Position numbers and translations under genes: made by a program. From contig URCR01000006.1 of the NCBI GenBank assembly GCA_900546325.1, positions 1 through 64,000 on the forward strand: DNA of 64,000 nt. Reading direction: 5' to 3'. Source of the stretch: an uncultured Lachnospiraceae bacterium. GTDB lineage: Bacteria; Bacillota; Clostridia; Lachnospirales; Lachnospiraceae. Below the pieces are notes generated by a model. It ran no database searches. It saw nothing but the letters and a program-made list of their open reading frames with translations, and was not told the DNA's origin. Below, piece by piece: positions 56,253 to 64,000 of this stretch. Within the stretch, counting starts at the first letter, position 1. Every line of letters starts with the position of its first letter.

Positions 56253-59015
56253 TTAGTCGTCTTTCTGAGTATCTTCCAAATCTTCCCCGGATGATTCTGC
56301 TTCCGATTTCTGCACTTCCGGTTCTTCCCCGGATTCCTGTGCTTCAGATTTCTCTTCCGGAACCTCCTGCACCGGATGCTCTTCCTCGGACTTCTTCTGT
56401 TCTGCCTCCTTTAGATCGGATAGTTTTTCCGCTTCCTCCTCAGGTTTTTCCTCTGTTTCAGACTCTTCTGATCCAGTCTGGCTCTGCGCTTCATGGATTT
56501 TGTTCCAGTCTTCTTCCTCTTTCTTCAGAAGCGCCTCTTCTTCCGGATCTGTTTTTTCCTCCGCAAGTGGAATTTCCGGCATTACCTGTGTCTGTCCTTC
56601 TTCCAAGTCTTCTGCAGACTCCTGTGTCTGCTCTTCTTCCAAGCCTTCTGCAAGCTCCTCTGTCCTCTCCTCATCAGCTGGTTCCGGTTCTGACAGTTCC
56701 TTCGCCTCTTCCTCAAGCTCGGCAAGTTCACTGTCCAGCTCTTTCTCCAGTTCTGGATCCGGCTCTTCAGAAATAACTTCTTCCTCTGCGATTCCCGGAA
56801 GTTCTCCTTTTTCTCCGCGGATCTTCTGACGTTTGGCTTCACGGATTTTTCTCGCCCTTGCCTCCATCAGCATAACAATGATCAGAACGACCAAAGCTGC
56901 AAGTGCTACCCCTGCTGCCACAAGTACCGGTGTCGGAATCTCTGGCAGCTGAAAAGAGTGTTCCTTTTCTTTCTCTGTATTGTTTGATACTTCTTTCTTG
57001 TCTTCTGTATCTTCCTTTTCCGTCTCGCCGGCATCCTTGTCTTTTTCCTTTGCGAGTACATATTCCCCGCCTTTTTCAAAGATCAAAGTTGCCTTGTCCT
57101 GATCTACAACAACTTCTGTTCCTTTGTCCAAGTTGCTTCTCTCATAGAGGAACAGCTTCTCTGCACCTTTTAACTGCTCCGGAAGCTTATAGATTACTGT
57201 TACTTTCCCCGGAAATTCCTTGCTCATCATGAATTCCAGTACTTGATAAGCACCGATTTTATCCGCTTCCTCCTTAGAAAGCGTGACATTTTTCTCCGTC
57301 AGCTTCGTAAAAAGTTCATTTTCCGGATTCTTTATATCTGTTCCTTTGATCTTGATCGAGTAATTATCATACTCTAACGTCAGCTCAAAGTTCGGATTTT
57401 TTGCAAGGACAGATAAAATTTCCTTATCAAGCTTATATGGCTTACTTCCGTTGACAAGAGAATTACTTCCCCCTTTGATCGCTGCATTGATATTCTCCAG
57501 CAGCGTCGGTTCTGCAATACTTCCCACTGTATTCCCGGCAGATGTTCCGCCCGAATTGCCGGATGACTGGCTCTTCGGTGGATTTACCGTTGTGTTCTGA
57601 TTCTCTGTGCCGCTGTTATTTGTATTTCCCTGCGAATTTCCCTGCTGATTCTCATCTGGTTTGGATGGCTGATTCTCCTGTGGTGAATCCGGTGTCTCCG
57701 GCTCTTCCGGTTCTACCGGCGGTTCCGGATCTGGCTCTTCTGGATCTACCGGCGGTTCCGGATCTGGCTCTTCTGGATCTACCGGCGGTTCCGGATCCGG
57801 CTTTTCCTCCTTCGGGACATCCACGGAGGTGATAGTTCCATTTCCAGTATTTCCATAATACACTTTTCCATCGCTGCCAATCAGAAGATAGTCTTCTCCG
57901 CTTTTCTTTGTATCTGAAGTATAGACCGTCTCCACAGTCATCTTCCCATCTGCATCAAGCTTTGCCGCATACAGATTTGCATTGTCTTCTTCCTGTGTAA
58001 AATACACATAGAAGTTCTCACCTGATTTTGTAACTGCCTGGCTTACGACCGGATGATCTGTCTTCTGTGACAGAATCTCCGTGGCATCCGATTCGGAGTA
58101 GACCGCTATGTAGCCCTGACTGCTTCCGCCCGTCACAAACACTTTTCCTTCCAGAATGGAAATGACTGCATTTCCTTTATCCGGCAGGGAGACTGTCGCC
58201 TTCTCTGTCACCTTCCCGTCATCACTAAGCGTAACCTTGTAGAGAACGCCCTCATCTGTCGCAAACCATACAGAACCATTTGCCTCTACAAGCGGACTTC
58301 GCACCTTGCCTGTGATGTCGTCCTTCTTATCTTTTACCTCTCCGGTCTTTGCATTTGCAAGTACAAGCTTTCCGGAATCTCCGGCAAACAGCACATTCTC
58401 TCCGAGAACGGCTGCCTTTGTACCGATATAATTTCCTTCTTTTTGTTCTGCCGACTTCCACTCCGGTGCGACTGCATCTGTCCCTGTGGTGGAGTCTGTC
58501 TTAAATGCGGCAAAATATCCCGATACTTTCTGATCCTGAGTCACCGGGCTGAATCCGGCGTAGATCATGTGGTCATGATATAAAATCTGGCTCTGCACTG
58601 TAAGTCCTTCTGCCGGCTTCTCTGTTATAAATACAGAGCTTAAATCAGAACTCTTCACCGCCTGGATCCTTCCGTCTTCAAGCGGGATGAACAACATGCC
58701 ATCTCCATTTCCCATGGCTGCCGATTCGGCTGCAGCTGCTGCTAATTCTGCGGAAGCTGTTTCCTTTCCGGTCGTGACATCAATTACTTTTAATGTGTTG
58801 CCAACAGTCACATAGAACTGATTCTCTATCATAAGCGGAAGTGAAGTCTGTATCTCTGATGCATCACTGATCGTCCAGCGAATCTCGGCCTTCTCTTTTG
58901 CATTCTCAGTTCCGGCAGCAGACACTGCCAGCGGTGCGCAGCTTAACGCCATCGTTAACGACAAAGCGGCGCATCCAAATCTGAGGGTTTCTCGATATTT
59001 CCGATTTGGTTTCAT
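56253..59015 (-). CDS. Large beta-propeller membrane protein with acidic cytoplasmic tail
   Basis: The 920-residue protein begins with a signal peptide (basic start, hydrophobic stretch to about residue 33). Residues 45-400 contain repeated blades of PQQ-like type (for example AGDSGKLVLANAKTGEV and SVWFATDEGVLYKV). A Pro/Glu-rich linker with tandem DPEEPDPEPPV repeats spans about 405-445, followed by an Asn/Gly/Ser-rich linker to about 500, a second globular part (about 510-660), a charged stretch, and a membrane helix at about 694-716. The last 203 residues, on the cytoplasmic side, are highly acidic and low in complexity. No LPxTG sorting motif is present. The role is unknown; a sensor or scaffold linking the outside to a cytoplasmic tail is one idea. 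It has its own promoter and terminator. Confidence 0.88.
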   Translation of the reverse strand: MKPNRKYRETLRFGCAALSLTMALSCAPLAVSAAGTENAKEKAEIRWTISDASEIQTSLPLMIENQFYVTVGNTLKVIDVTTGKETASAELAAAAAESAAMGNGDGMLFIPLEDGRIQAVKSSDLSSVFITEKPAEGLTVQSQILYHDHMIYAGFSPVTQDQKVSGYFAAFKTDSTTGTDAVAPEWKSAEQKEGNYIGTKAAVLGENVLFAGDSGKLVLANAKTGEVKDKKDDITGKVRSPLVEANGSVWFATDEGVLYKVTLSDDGKVTEKATVSLPDKGNAVISILEGKVFVTGGSSQGYIAVYSESDATEILSQKTDHPVVSQAVTKSGENFYVYFTQEEDNANLYAAKLDADGKMTVETVYTSDTKKSGEDYLLIGSDGKVYYGNTGNGTITSVDVPKEEKPDPEPPVDPEEPDPEPPVDPEEPDPEPPVEPEEPETPDSPQENQPSKPDENQQGNSQGNTNNSGTENQNTTVNPPKSQSSGNSGGTSAGNTVGSIAEPTLLENINAAIKGGSNSLVNGSKPYKLDKEILSVLAKNPNFELTLEYDNYSIKIKGTDIKNPENELFTKLTEKNVTLSKEEADKIGAYQVLEFMMSKEFPGKVTVIYKLPEQLKGAEKLFLYERSNLDKGTEVVVDQDKATLIFEKGGEYVLAKEKDKDAGETEKEDTEDKKEVSNNTEKEKEHSFQLPEIPTPVLVAAGVALAALVVLIIVMLMEARARKIREAKRQKIRGEKGELPGIAEEEVISEEPDPELEKELDSELAELEEEAKELSEPEPADEERTEELAEGLEEEQTQESAEDLEEGQTQVMPEIPLAEEKTDPEEEALLKKEEEDWNKIHEAQSQTGSEESETEEKPEEEAEKLSDLKEAEQKKSEEEHPVQEVPEEKSEAQESGEEPEVQKSEAESSGEDLEDTQKDD
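57715..57800. repeat. 33-bp tandem repeat, 2.6 copies
   Basis: Two perfect 33-bp units start at 57715 and 57748 (each beginning ACCGGCGGTTCCGGATCTGG), followed by a partial third copy from 57781. It encodes the 11-residue PDPEPPVDPEE repeat of the propeller protein linker. The units are identical at the DNA level, so recent expansion or contraction is likely. Confidence 0.85.
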
Positions 59016-59069
59016 CTAGTTTCTCCCCTTATTTCTGTCTCTAAAATATATCTGAGTCTAATCATTTCT

Positions 59070-59098
59070 ATGTTACTCATCTTTTGCCCTGCTGTCAA
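59070..59098 (-). promoter_or_regulatory. Promoter of the beta-propeller protein gene
   Basis: On the minus strand TTGACA (59093-59098), a 17-nt spacer and TAACAT (59070-59075) lie about 55 nt upstream of the start and overlap the end of the upstream ABC transporter gene. Confidence 0.65.
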
Positions 59099-60138
59099 CC
59101 TCTCCGGAGTGATTTCCCAATTATTTCTATGTCTTCCTTCTCCCTGCACTGTGCAGCATCCACTTTCCGTTCCGCCAGATGGCATGCTACCCGATGCCCT
59201 TTCTGTACACTCCTCATTTCCGGTATCTTTTCTTTACAGATTTCCTCCGCATACGGACAGCGCCCGCAAAATGCACATCCTTTCATTTCACCTGTGCGAA
59301 CCGGCTGCTCACCCCGCAGAATGTTTCTTTTCCCCCGCACGACATATGGATCCGGCGCAGAGGCAAGTAGTGCTTTGGTATAAGGATGCATAGGCTTTTC
59401 AAAAAGATTTTCGGTATCTGCTTCTTCAACAAGCGTACCAAGATACATCACACCGATTCTGTCTGAAATAAACCGGATCACACCAATATCATGAGAAATA
59501 AACAAAAGGCTGATTCCAGACATTTTCTGAATTTCCACCAACATATTTAAAATCTGTGCTTGTATTGATACATCCAGCGCCGACACGGGCTCATCACACA
59601 CGATCAACTTTGGCTGTATCAACAGTGCACCTGCAATTCCTAGCCTTTGTACCTGCCCTCCGGAAAGTTCATGCGGATAGCGAAAATAATGTTCCTCAGA
59701 AAGTCCCACCTGCCGCAATACTTTCACCGCCCGCTCTTTCCGTACTGCGGCATCTTTTTCTCCGTGAACGAGCAGAATTTCCTCAAGGATCGAACCGATC
59801 CTCTGACGTGGATTTAATGCAGAAAGTGTATTTTGGAACACCATCTGTAAGTCTTTCCGAAGCGGACGAAATTCCTTTTCACTCAGTTTGCAGAGATCTT
59901 TTCCCTGATAGAAGATCGAGCCGGCGTCCGGTTTGGTCAATCCCACGATTGCGCGCCCGGTTGTCGACTTTCCGCAGCCGGACTCACCCACAAGCCCGTA
60001 AGTTTCTCCCTTTCTGATCTGAAACGTCATATCATCCACCGCATACATTTCTTCTTTCTTTCCAAACAAGCCTCTCCTGCTTCCATGCAGCAAGTACGCT
60101 TTTTTTAACCCTTTTACTTCCAACAGACTTTCTTCCAT
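59095..60138 (-). CDS. Peptide/nickel ABC transporter ATPase, OppF/DppF type
   Basis: The 347-residue ABC ATPase has Walker A GESGCGKSTTGRAIVG near residue 50, signature ELSGGQVQRLGIAGALL near 155, Walker B LIVCDEPVSALDVS near 177 and a switch His in FISHDIG. The C-terminal oligopeptide-transporter domain has a cysteine-rich CAFCGRCPYAEEIC motif near 295, typical of the DppD/OppF group and able to bind an iron-sulphur cluster. The ATG at 60138 has AAAGGAGGG. The promoter of the next gene overlaps its stop. It is the last gene of the transporter operon. Confidence 0.94.
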   Translation of the reverse strand: MEESLLEVKGLKKAYLLHGSRRGLFGKKEEMYAVDDMTFQIRKGETYGLVGESGCGKSTTGRAIVGLTKPDAGSIFYQGKDLCKLSEKEFRPLRKDLQMVFQNTLSALNPRQRIGSILEEILLVHGEKDAAVRKERAVKVLRQVGLSEEHYFRYPHELSGGQVQRLGIAGALLIQPKLIVCDEPVSALDVSIQAQILNMLVEIQKMSGISLLFISHDIGVIRFISDRIGVMYLGTLVEEADTENLFEKPMHPYTKALLASAPDPYVVRGKRNILRGEQPVRTGEMKGCAFCGRCPYAEEICKEKIPEMRSVQKGHRVACHLAERKVDAAQCREKEDIEIIGKSLRRG

Positions 60139-60154
60139 ATCTATGCCCTCCTTT

Positions 60155-61159
60155 CTACTCTTGCTTTTCCGCATACTTCCAACATTTCACGAAATGTCCC
60201 GGCCGCGCTTCCACGGACGGCGGCTGCAAATTTTTGCACTGTTTGACCGCTTCCGGACATCTCGTACAGAAATGACACCCTTCCGGGACTTTTGAAAGTG
60301 GAGGAACCGTTCCCGGAATTGTCGGAAGTTTCTTTCCTTTTTCCACTCCAAGATGCGGAATACTTGCCAGCAACCCTCGTGTATATGGATGAAGCGGCTC
60401 AACAAACAGCTGACCTGTCTTTGCCTCCTCCACAATCTGACCGAGATACATTACTTTTACGCTGTGGCAAATCTGAGATACGACTCCCATGTCATGGGTA
60501 ATAAGTAAAACCGACATTCCCAGTTTCTCATTCAAATCCTGAATCAAATATAAAATCTGCTCCTGAATCGTCACATCAAGCGCCGTTGTCGGCTCGTCGG
60601 CGATCAGAAGTTTCGGTTCACATGCCAGCGCCATCGCAATCATCACCCTCTGTTGCATTCCTCCTGACAACTCAAAAGGATATTTTTTCATGCATGTTTC
60701 CGCACGCGGAATTCCTGTCAGTTCCAACATTTGGACTGCACGCTTTCTTGCCTCCTGCTTTCCCATTTTTTTATGAAGCATTAAAATTTCACTTAACTGT
60801 CCACCGATTGTATGCACCGGACTTAACGAATTCAGAGGATCCTGAAAGATAATGGAAATCTGATTTCCCCTGATTTTCTGCATATCTGCAAGCGATTTTT
60901 TCAAAAGATCCTCTCCCTCAAAAAGAATCTCCCCGCCATACTTTACCACTGTGTCATGGTCTCTCAACCTTAAGATGGACTGTGACATCACACTTTTCCC
61001 GGAGCCGGACTCCCCCACAATGCCCGTAATTTCCCCCGGTGCCACGGAAAAACTCACACCATCCACGGCGGCAAGCCATTTCTTATGAACCGAAAAGGAA
61101 ACACTTAAATCTTTCACTTCCAGTATTGTCTCTTCTTTCTGTTCCATATGTTCTCCCAT
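60155..61159 (-). CDS. Peptide/nickel ABC transporter ATPase, OppD/DppD type
   Basis: The 334-residue ABC ATPase has Walker A GESGSGKSVMSQSILR near residue 46, signature ELSGGMQQRVMIAMALA near 158, Walker B LLIADEPTTALDVT near 181 and switch His ITHDMG near 212. The C-terminal domain has a CHFCTRCPEAVKQC motif. The start at 61159 overlaps the stop of the upstream permease gene (TAATG), with AAAGGAGG upstream. It forms the ATPase pair with the next gene. Confidence 0.94.
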   Translation of the reverse strand: MGEHMEQKEETILEVKDLSVSFSVHKKWLAAVDGVSFSVAPGEITGIVGESGSGKSVMSQSILRLRDHDTVVKYGGEILFEGEDLLKKSLADMQKIRGNQISIIFQDPLNSLSPVHTIGGQLSEILMLHKKMGKQEARKRAVQMLELTGIPRAETCMKKYPFELSGGMQQRVMIAMALACEPKLLIADEPTTALDVTIQEQILYLIQDLNEKLGMSVLLITHDMGVVSQICHSVKVMYLGQIVEEAKTGQLFVEPLHPYTRGLLASIPHLGVEKGKKLPTIPGTVPPLSKVPEGCHFCTRCPEAVKQCKNLQPPSVEARPGHFVKCWKYAEKQE

Positions 61160-62055
61160 TATTTTTTTGCCCCTCCTTTTACTCTCGGATCCAGATAGTC
61201 TCTCAGCCCGTCCCCGAACAGATTCAGGCTCAGTACACATAGAATCACTGATATTCCCGGACAGAGCATTGTCCACGGTGCCTTTGAAAATACAAGCTTA
61301 CTTGCCTGAAGCATATTTCCCCAGCTCGCTGCCGGGGCTGGAACACCCGCGCCGAGAAAGCTGAGCGATGCCTCTGATATGATTGCCTGCGCGAAAATGA
61401 AAGACGCCTGCACAATCAGAGGAGAAACAACTCCCGGCAAAATCAGTTTCCACAATATGCGGAATGTACCGAAGCCCTGCACTTTTGCCGCTTCAACATA
61501 TGGCTGTTCCCGGATAACCATCGCACTCGCCCTCACTGTCCTGGCCACACTCGGTGTATAGACAACAGTCAGCGCGATCACAACATTCCAGCTTGACGCC
61601 CCGAGTCCTGCAATCAACGCAATTGCTAGAAGGATCCCCGGAATTGCAATCAGTCCATCGCAGATTCTCATCAGAATCTGATCCAATATCTTAAAATAAC
61701 TTGCATAAATTCCAATAATTGTCCCAAGCAGACAGGAAAAAACGGCAACACAGCCTCCCACCCACAGTGACACTCTTGCCCCGTACATCAGGCGGATAAA
61801 AATATCTCTTCCAAACTCATCCGTTCCAAGAAGATATTTCCCTCCCGGAGCTTTCAGTCTGTCTGCCACCGTCATCGCATTTGGGTCAACAGAACTAAAA
61901 AGCGGAATTAGAACTGCCGCAAGCAGTATCAGCATAAACCCGGTAAATCCGATTAACAGCGCCGGACTTGCAAGCAGACGTTCCTTTCGGATCTGCCGCT
62001 GCTCTTTTAAAATCATTCCACTCGATTCTGAAATAGTTTTTCTTGTAAAATGCAT
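61159..62055 (-). CDS. Peptide/nickel ABC transporter permease, OppC/DppC type
   Basis: The 298-residue membrane protein has an N-terminal helix (about 30-50), the extracytoplasmic segment YLLGTDEFGRDIFIRLMYG typical of DppC, and five further helices. The cytoplasmic coupling loop is near EAAKVQGFGTFRILWKLILP (about residue 197). It pairs with the OppB-type permease encoded 11 nt upstream. Confidence 0.94.
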   Translation of the reverse strand: MHFTRKTISESSGMILKEQRQIRKERLLASPALLIGFTGFMLILLAAVLIPLFSSVDPNAMTVADRLKAPGGKYLLGTDEFGRDIFIRLMYGARVSLWVGGCVAVFSCLLGTIIGIYASYFKILDQILMRICDGLIAIPGILLAIALIAGLGASSWNVVIALTVVYTPSVARTVRASAMVIREQPYVEAAKVQGFGTFRILWKLILPGVVSPLIVQASFIFAQAIISEASLSFLGAGVPAPAASWGNMLQASKLVFSKAPWTMLCPGISVILCVLSLNLFGDGLRDYLDPRVKGGAKK

Positions 62056-62066
62056 TTCATCTCCTC

Positions 62067-63017
62067 CTATCTGCGCCCCGGCCGAAGTCTCGGATCTACA
62101 AATCCATATAAGATATCAACCGCAAGATTGACAAACACATACAGACATGTGACAAACAAAACAACTCCCTGTATTACAAACACATCCCTCCGGTTGATGG
62201 AGCTGATTGTCAGCATCCCAAGTCCTGGAATATTAAATAGTGTTTCGGTCACGATTGTTCCAGTGATCAGACTTCCAAAAGACTGTCCGACTGCTGTGAG
62301 AATCGCCGGTGCCGCATTTTTCAAGCCATATCTCATAAGAACCGCCCATTCTTTCAACCCTTTTGCCCTGCCTGTATGTATATAATTTTTATAAAGCACA
62401 TCCAAAAGCGCAGCTCTTGTCATTCTCGTAATGTATGCGGCCTGTACGATCCCGAGTGATAATGCCGGAACAAACAGATATTTTAGGTGTCCTCCGATTC
62501 CTTCCGACAACGTCGCATAGCCTGCTACCGGAAACCACTGATTGTATACACTGAGAAACAGCATCAGAAACATACTCAGCAAAAATCCTGGAAGTGCCAC
62601 ACCCAAAAGTGAGACCGATACTGCCGTCAAATCAAATACCGTTCCTCTTTTGTATGCCGCAATAATTCCCATTGGTACTGCAAGTATGATGGCAATGACC
62701 TGTGCAAAAACGGCCAGACTTAATGTGGCCGGGAAATATTCCCGGATCGCCTCCAGCACAGACTGATGGAGAAAATAAGACTCTCCCCAGTCTCCTTGCA
62801 GCACATTTCCGAACCAGTCAACATACTGTACAAGAAACGGCCGGTCAAATCCCAGCTCCGCATTCAATTTCACAATCTGCTCCGGTGTTGCCTCCATTCC
62901 AAGCAATGCTGTCGCCGGTCCTCCTGGGATCATATAAACGACAAGAAATGCTACACAGGATACTACAAATAAAACCGGAAGCAAAGCTAAAATTCGTTTC
63001 CATATATAAGATAACAT
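62067..63017 (-). CDS. Peptide/nickel ABC transporter permease, OppB/DppB type
   Basis: The 316-residue permease starts at ATG 63017 (GAAGGAGAAG site); a longer frame to 63104 is unlikely because its first 29 residues are charged and not family-like. A first helix at 9-31 is followed by the IPGGPATALLGMEATPEQI segment, then the family RFDLPFLVQY-like GFDRPFLVQYVDWFGN, and five further helices. The coupling loop is near RAKGLKEWAVLMRYGLKNAA. It lies 67 nt downstream of the binding-protein gene. Confidence 0.94.
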   Translation of the reverse strand: MLSYIWKRILALLPVLFVVSCVAFLVVYMIPGGPATALLGMEATPEQIVKLNAELGFDRPFLVQYVDWFGNVLQGDWGESYFLHQSVLEAIREYFPATLSLAVFAQVIAIILAVPMGIIAAYKRGTVFDLTAVSVSLLGVALPGFLLSMFLMLFLSVYNQWFPVAGYATLSEGIGGHLKYLFVPALSLGIVQAAYITRMTRAALLDVLYKNYIHTGRAKGLKEWAVLMRYGLKNAAPAILTAVGQSFGSLITGTIVTETLFNIPGLGMLTISSINRRDVFVIQGVVLFVTCLYVFVNLAVDILYGFVDPRLRPGRR

Positions 63018-63084
63018 TATATTTTCTTCTCCTTCACCGAAAAGCGGCGGAGTGCCTTTGCATCCCGCCGTCTTCTTTTTTCTA

Positions 63085-64000
63085 CTATTTTGTCGTTGTC
63101 GCATTCCAGTAAATCGGGAATCTCAAATATCCCACATCTTCCACCTCTGCACGCATTGCGCTGATTCCTGTGTAATGTCCAAGAACCGTCGCTGCTCCAT
63201 ATTCATATAAGAATGTCTGTAAATCAGCCCACGCAGCGGATGCTTCCTCTTCATTTGCCGCCGAACGGATTTTCTGAATTCCTTCTGTTACTTCCGGTCT
63301 GTCAAGCCCTGCCCATCCTTTATCGAGCACTGACAACTGAATCGGAAGCATGTTATAACTGTTGCTTGTAATAAACATCGAATACTGCTTCGGATCTGCC
63401 CGATGCTCCATGAATGTACTAAAATCGTAACTTTCTACTTCTGCATTGATTCCGGCTTTCTTTAACTGCTCCTGAACAACAAGCGTCGCATTGTACATCT
63501 CCTGATAATCCGGTGTTGTCACAAGCACAAGTTTTTCGTTATTGTATCCTGCCTTCTCAAGCAGTTCTTTTGCCTTTTCAATATCATTCTGATTGTAATA
63601 TTCTTTTCCTGCATCCGTTCCCCACTGTGCATCTGTCGGAATGCTCCAGCTTGCATTTACTTCAAATAAATCTGGATTTCCATAGCTTGCAAGAAGAATA
63701 TCTTCACAGTTTAATGCCGCCAAAACTGCCTGACGCATATTTACGTCTGCCATAATTCCCTCTGTTGTGTTGAGAAACAGATTCAAAGTTCCTCCGCGCT
63801 CCACACTCATTTTCAAGTTCGTATCTTTTGAGAGTTCCTCATAATTATCCGCCGGAATTTCCTCCGCAACATCGTACTGTCCGCTCTGCACTCCTGCGAT
63901 TCTAGTTGCAGTATCTGTCACAACGTCAAAATAAAGTGTCTCTGTGGCAGCCTTTTTGTCCCCCGCAAGTCCGGTTGATACCTCATCTGATGCCTGATAC
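63085..64000 (-). CDS. Peptide/nickel ABC transporter substrate-binding protein, partial
   Basis: The open frame runs from the stop at 63085 to the right edge with no start, so the N-terminus (signal peptide and lipobox) is missing. The visible 305 residues are the C-terminal part of a family 5 solute-binding protein, with NMRQAVLAALNCEDILLASY, DIEKAKELLEKAGYNNEKL and VVQEQLKKAGINAEVESYDF, all typical of the DppA/OppA group. It should capture the peptide or other ligand for the permeases and ATPases encoded downstream. The ligand cannot be predicted. Confidence 0.92.
   Translation of the reverse strand, partial: YQASDEVSTGLAGDKKAATETLYFDVVTDTATRIAGVQSGQYDVAEEIPADNYEELSKDTNLKMSVERGGTLNLFLNTTEGIMADVNMRQAVLAALNCEDILLASYGNPDLFEVNASWSIPTDAQWGTDAGKEYYNQNDIEKAKELLEKAGYNNEKLVLVTTPDYQEMYNATLVVQEQLKKAGINAEVESYDFSTFMEHRADPKQYSMFITSNSYNMLPIQLSVLDKGWAGLDRPEVTEGIQKIRSAANEEEASAAWADLQTFLYEYGAATVLGHYTGISAMRAEVEDVGYLRFPIYWNATTTK

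Noticed and set aside
1..64000. CRISPR arrays, rRNA, tRNA and intact insertion sequences
   Set aside because: No regularly spaced repeats of CRISPR type, no tRNA cloverleaf signature (such as GGTTCGAATCC arms), and no transposase motifs were seen on either strand.

Overview
This 64 kb window looks like the chromosome of an anaerobic, gut-type Firmicute of the family Lachnospiraceae (a Mediterraneibacter/Dorea-like organism would fit, but the genus is not proven from sequence). The grounds are moderate GC with AT-rich intergenic spacers, T-box and cobalamin riboswitch control, a complete oxygen-independent (cbi) cobalamin pathway, a sensory-type [FeFe]-hydrogenase, and sugar ABC transporters without a local ATPase. 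No rRNA, tRNA, CRISPR array or intact mobile element was seen. Both window ends cut genes (an XRE regulator on the left, a peptide-binding lipoprotein on the right).

Layout. 1-1.4 kb is an AT-rich accessory edge: a truncated XRE regulator, a PD-(D/E)XK nuclease-like protein, and a short coding remnant over an 11-bp repeat array that looks like the scar of an integrated element. 1.4-10.9 kb holds leuS with a leucine T-box, a small P-loop protein, ddl, an unknown membrane protein, and the potassium uptake pair trkH/trkA under a promoter containing a perfect palindrome. 10.9-17.3 kb has an EF-G paralogue with a changed G4 motif, divergent from a tyrA-aroA-dCMP deaminase-radical SAM operon. 17.3-29.7 kb has an M42 peptidase and a sugar operon read leftward: binding protein, two permeases, GH2 beta-galactosidase, GH65 phosphorylase, EamA transporter, beta-phosphoglucomutase and a LacI regulator. 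29.9-32.4 kb is the threonine-degradation pair tdh-kbl.

32.5-52.6 kb is a cobalamin regulon of about 20 kb in two convergent units, each starting with its own cobalamin riboswitch. The rightward unit encodes the cobalt ECF transporter (cbiMNQO) and the chelatase cbiK. The leftward unit encodes cbiD-L-F-G-H-(J:E:T)-A, cobT-U-S, a CobU-like:CobC fusion, cbiB-cobD-cbiP-cbiC. Together they import cobalt, insert it, build and amidate the corrin ring, add aminopropanol phosphate and attach the lower ligand. Precorrin-2 synthesis and corrinoid adenosylation must be encoded elsewhere. The units end 2 bp apart with no terminator between them.

52.6-56.1 kb is a three-gene set (NuoE-like protein, PAS-linked sensory [FeFe]-hydrogenase, SpoIIE-type phosphatase) that looks like a redox or hydrogen sensing module. 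It sits directly upstream of the cbi riboswitch promoter with no terminator between. 56.2-59 kb encodes a large beta-propeller membrane protein with a roughly 200-residue acidic tail. 59-64 kb is a dipeptide/nickel-type ABC transporter operon (A-B-C-D-F order, leftward).

Most interesting items: the roughly 109-nt structured RNA element lodged between the cobalamin aptamer and its terminator upstream of cbiM, the sensory hydrogenase-phosphatase module next to the cobalamin operon, the degenerate CobU-like domain fused to CobC beside an intact CobU, and palindromic operators placed between the -35 and -10 boxes of two promoters.
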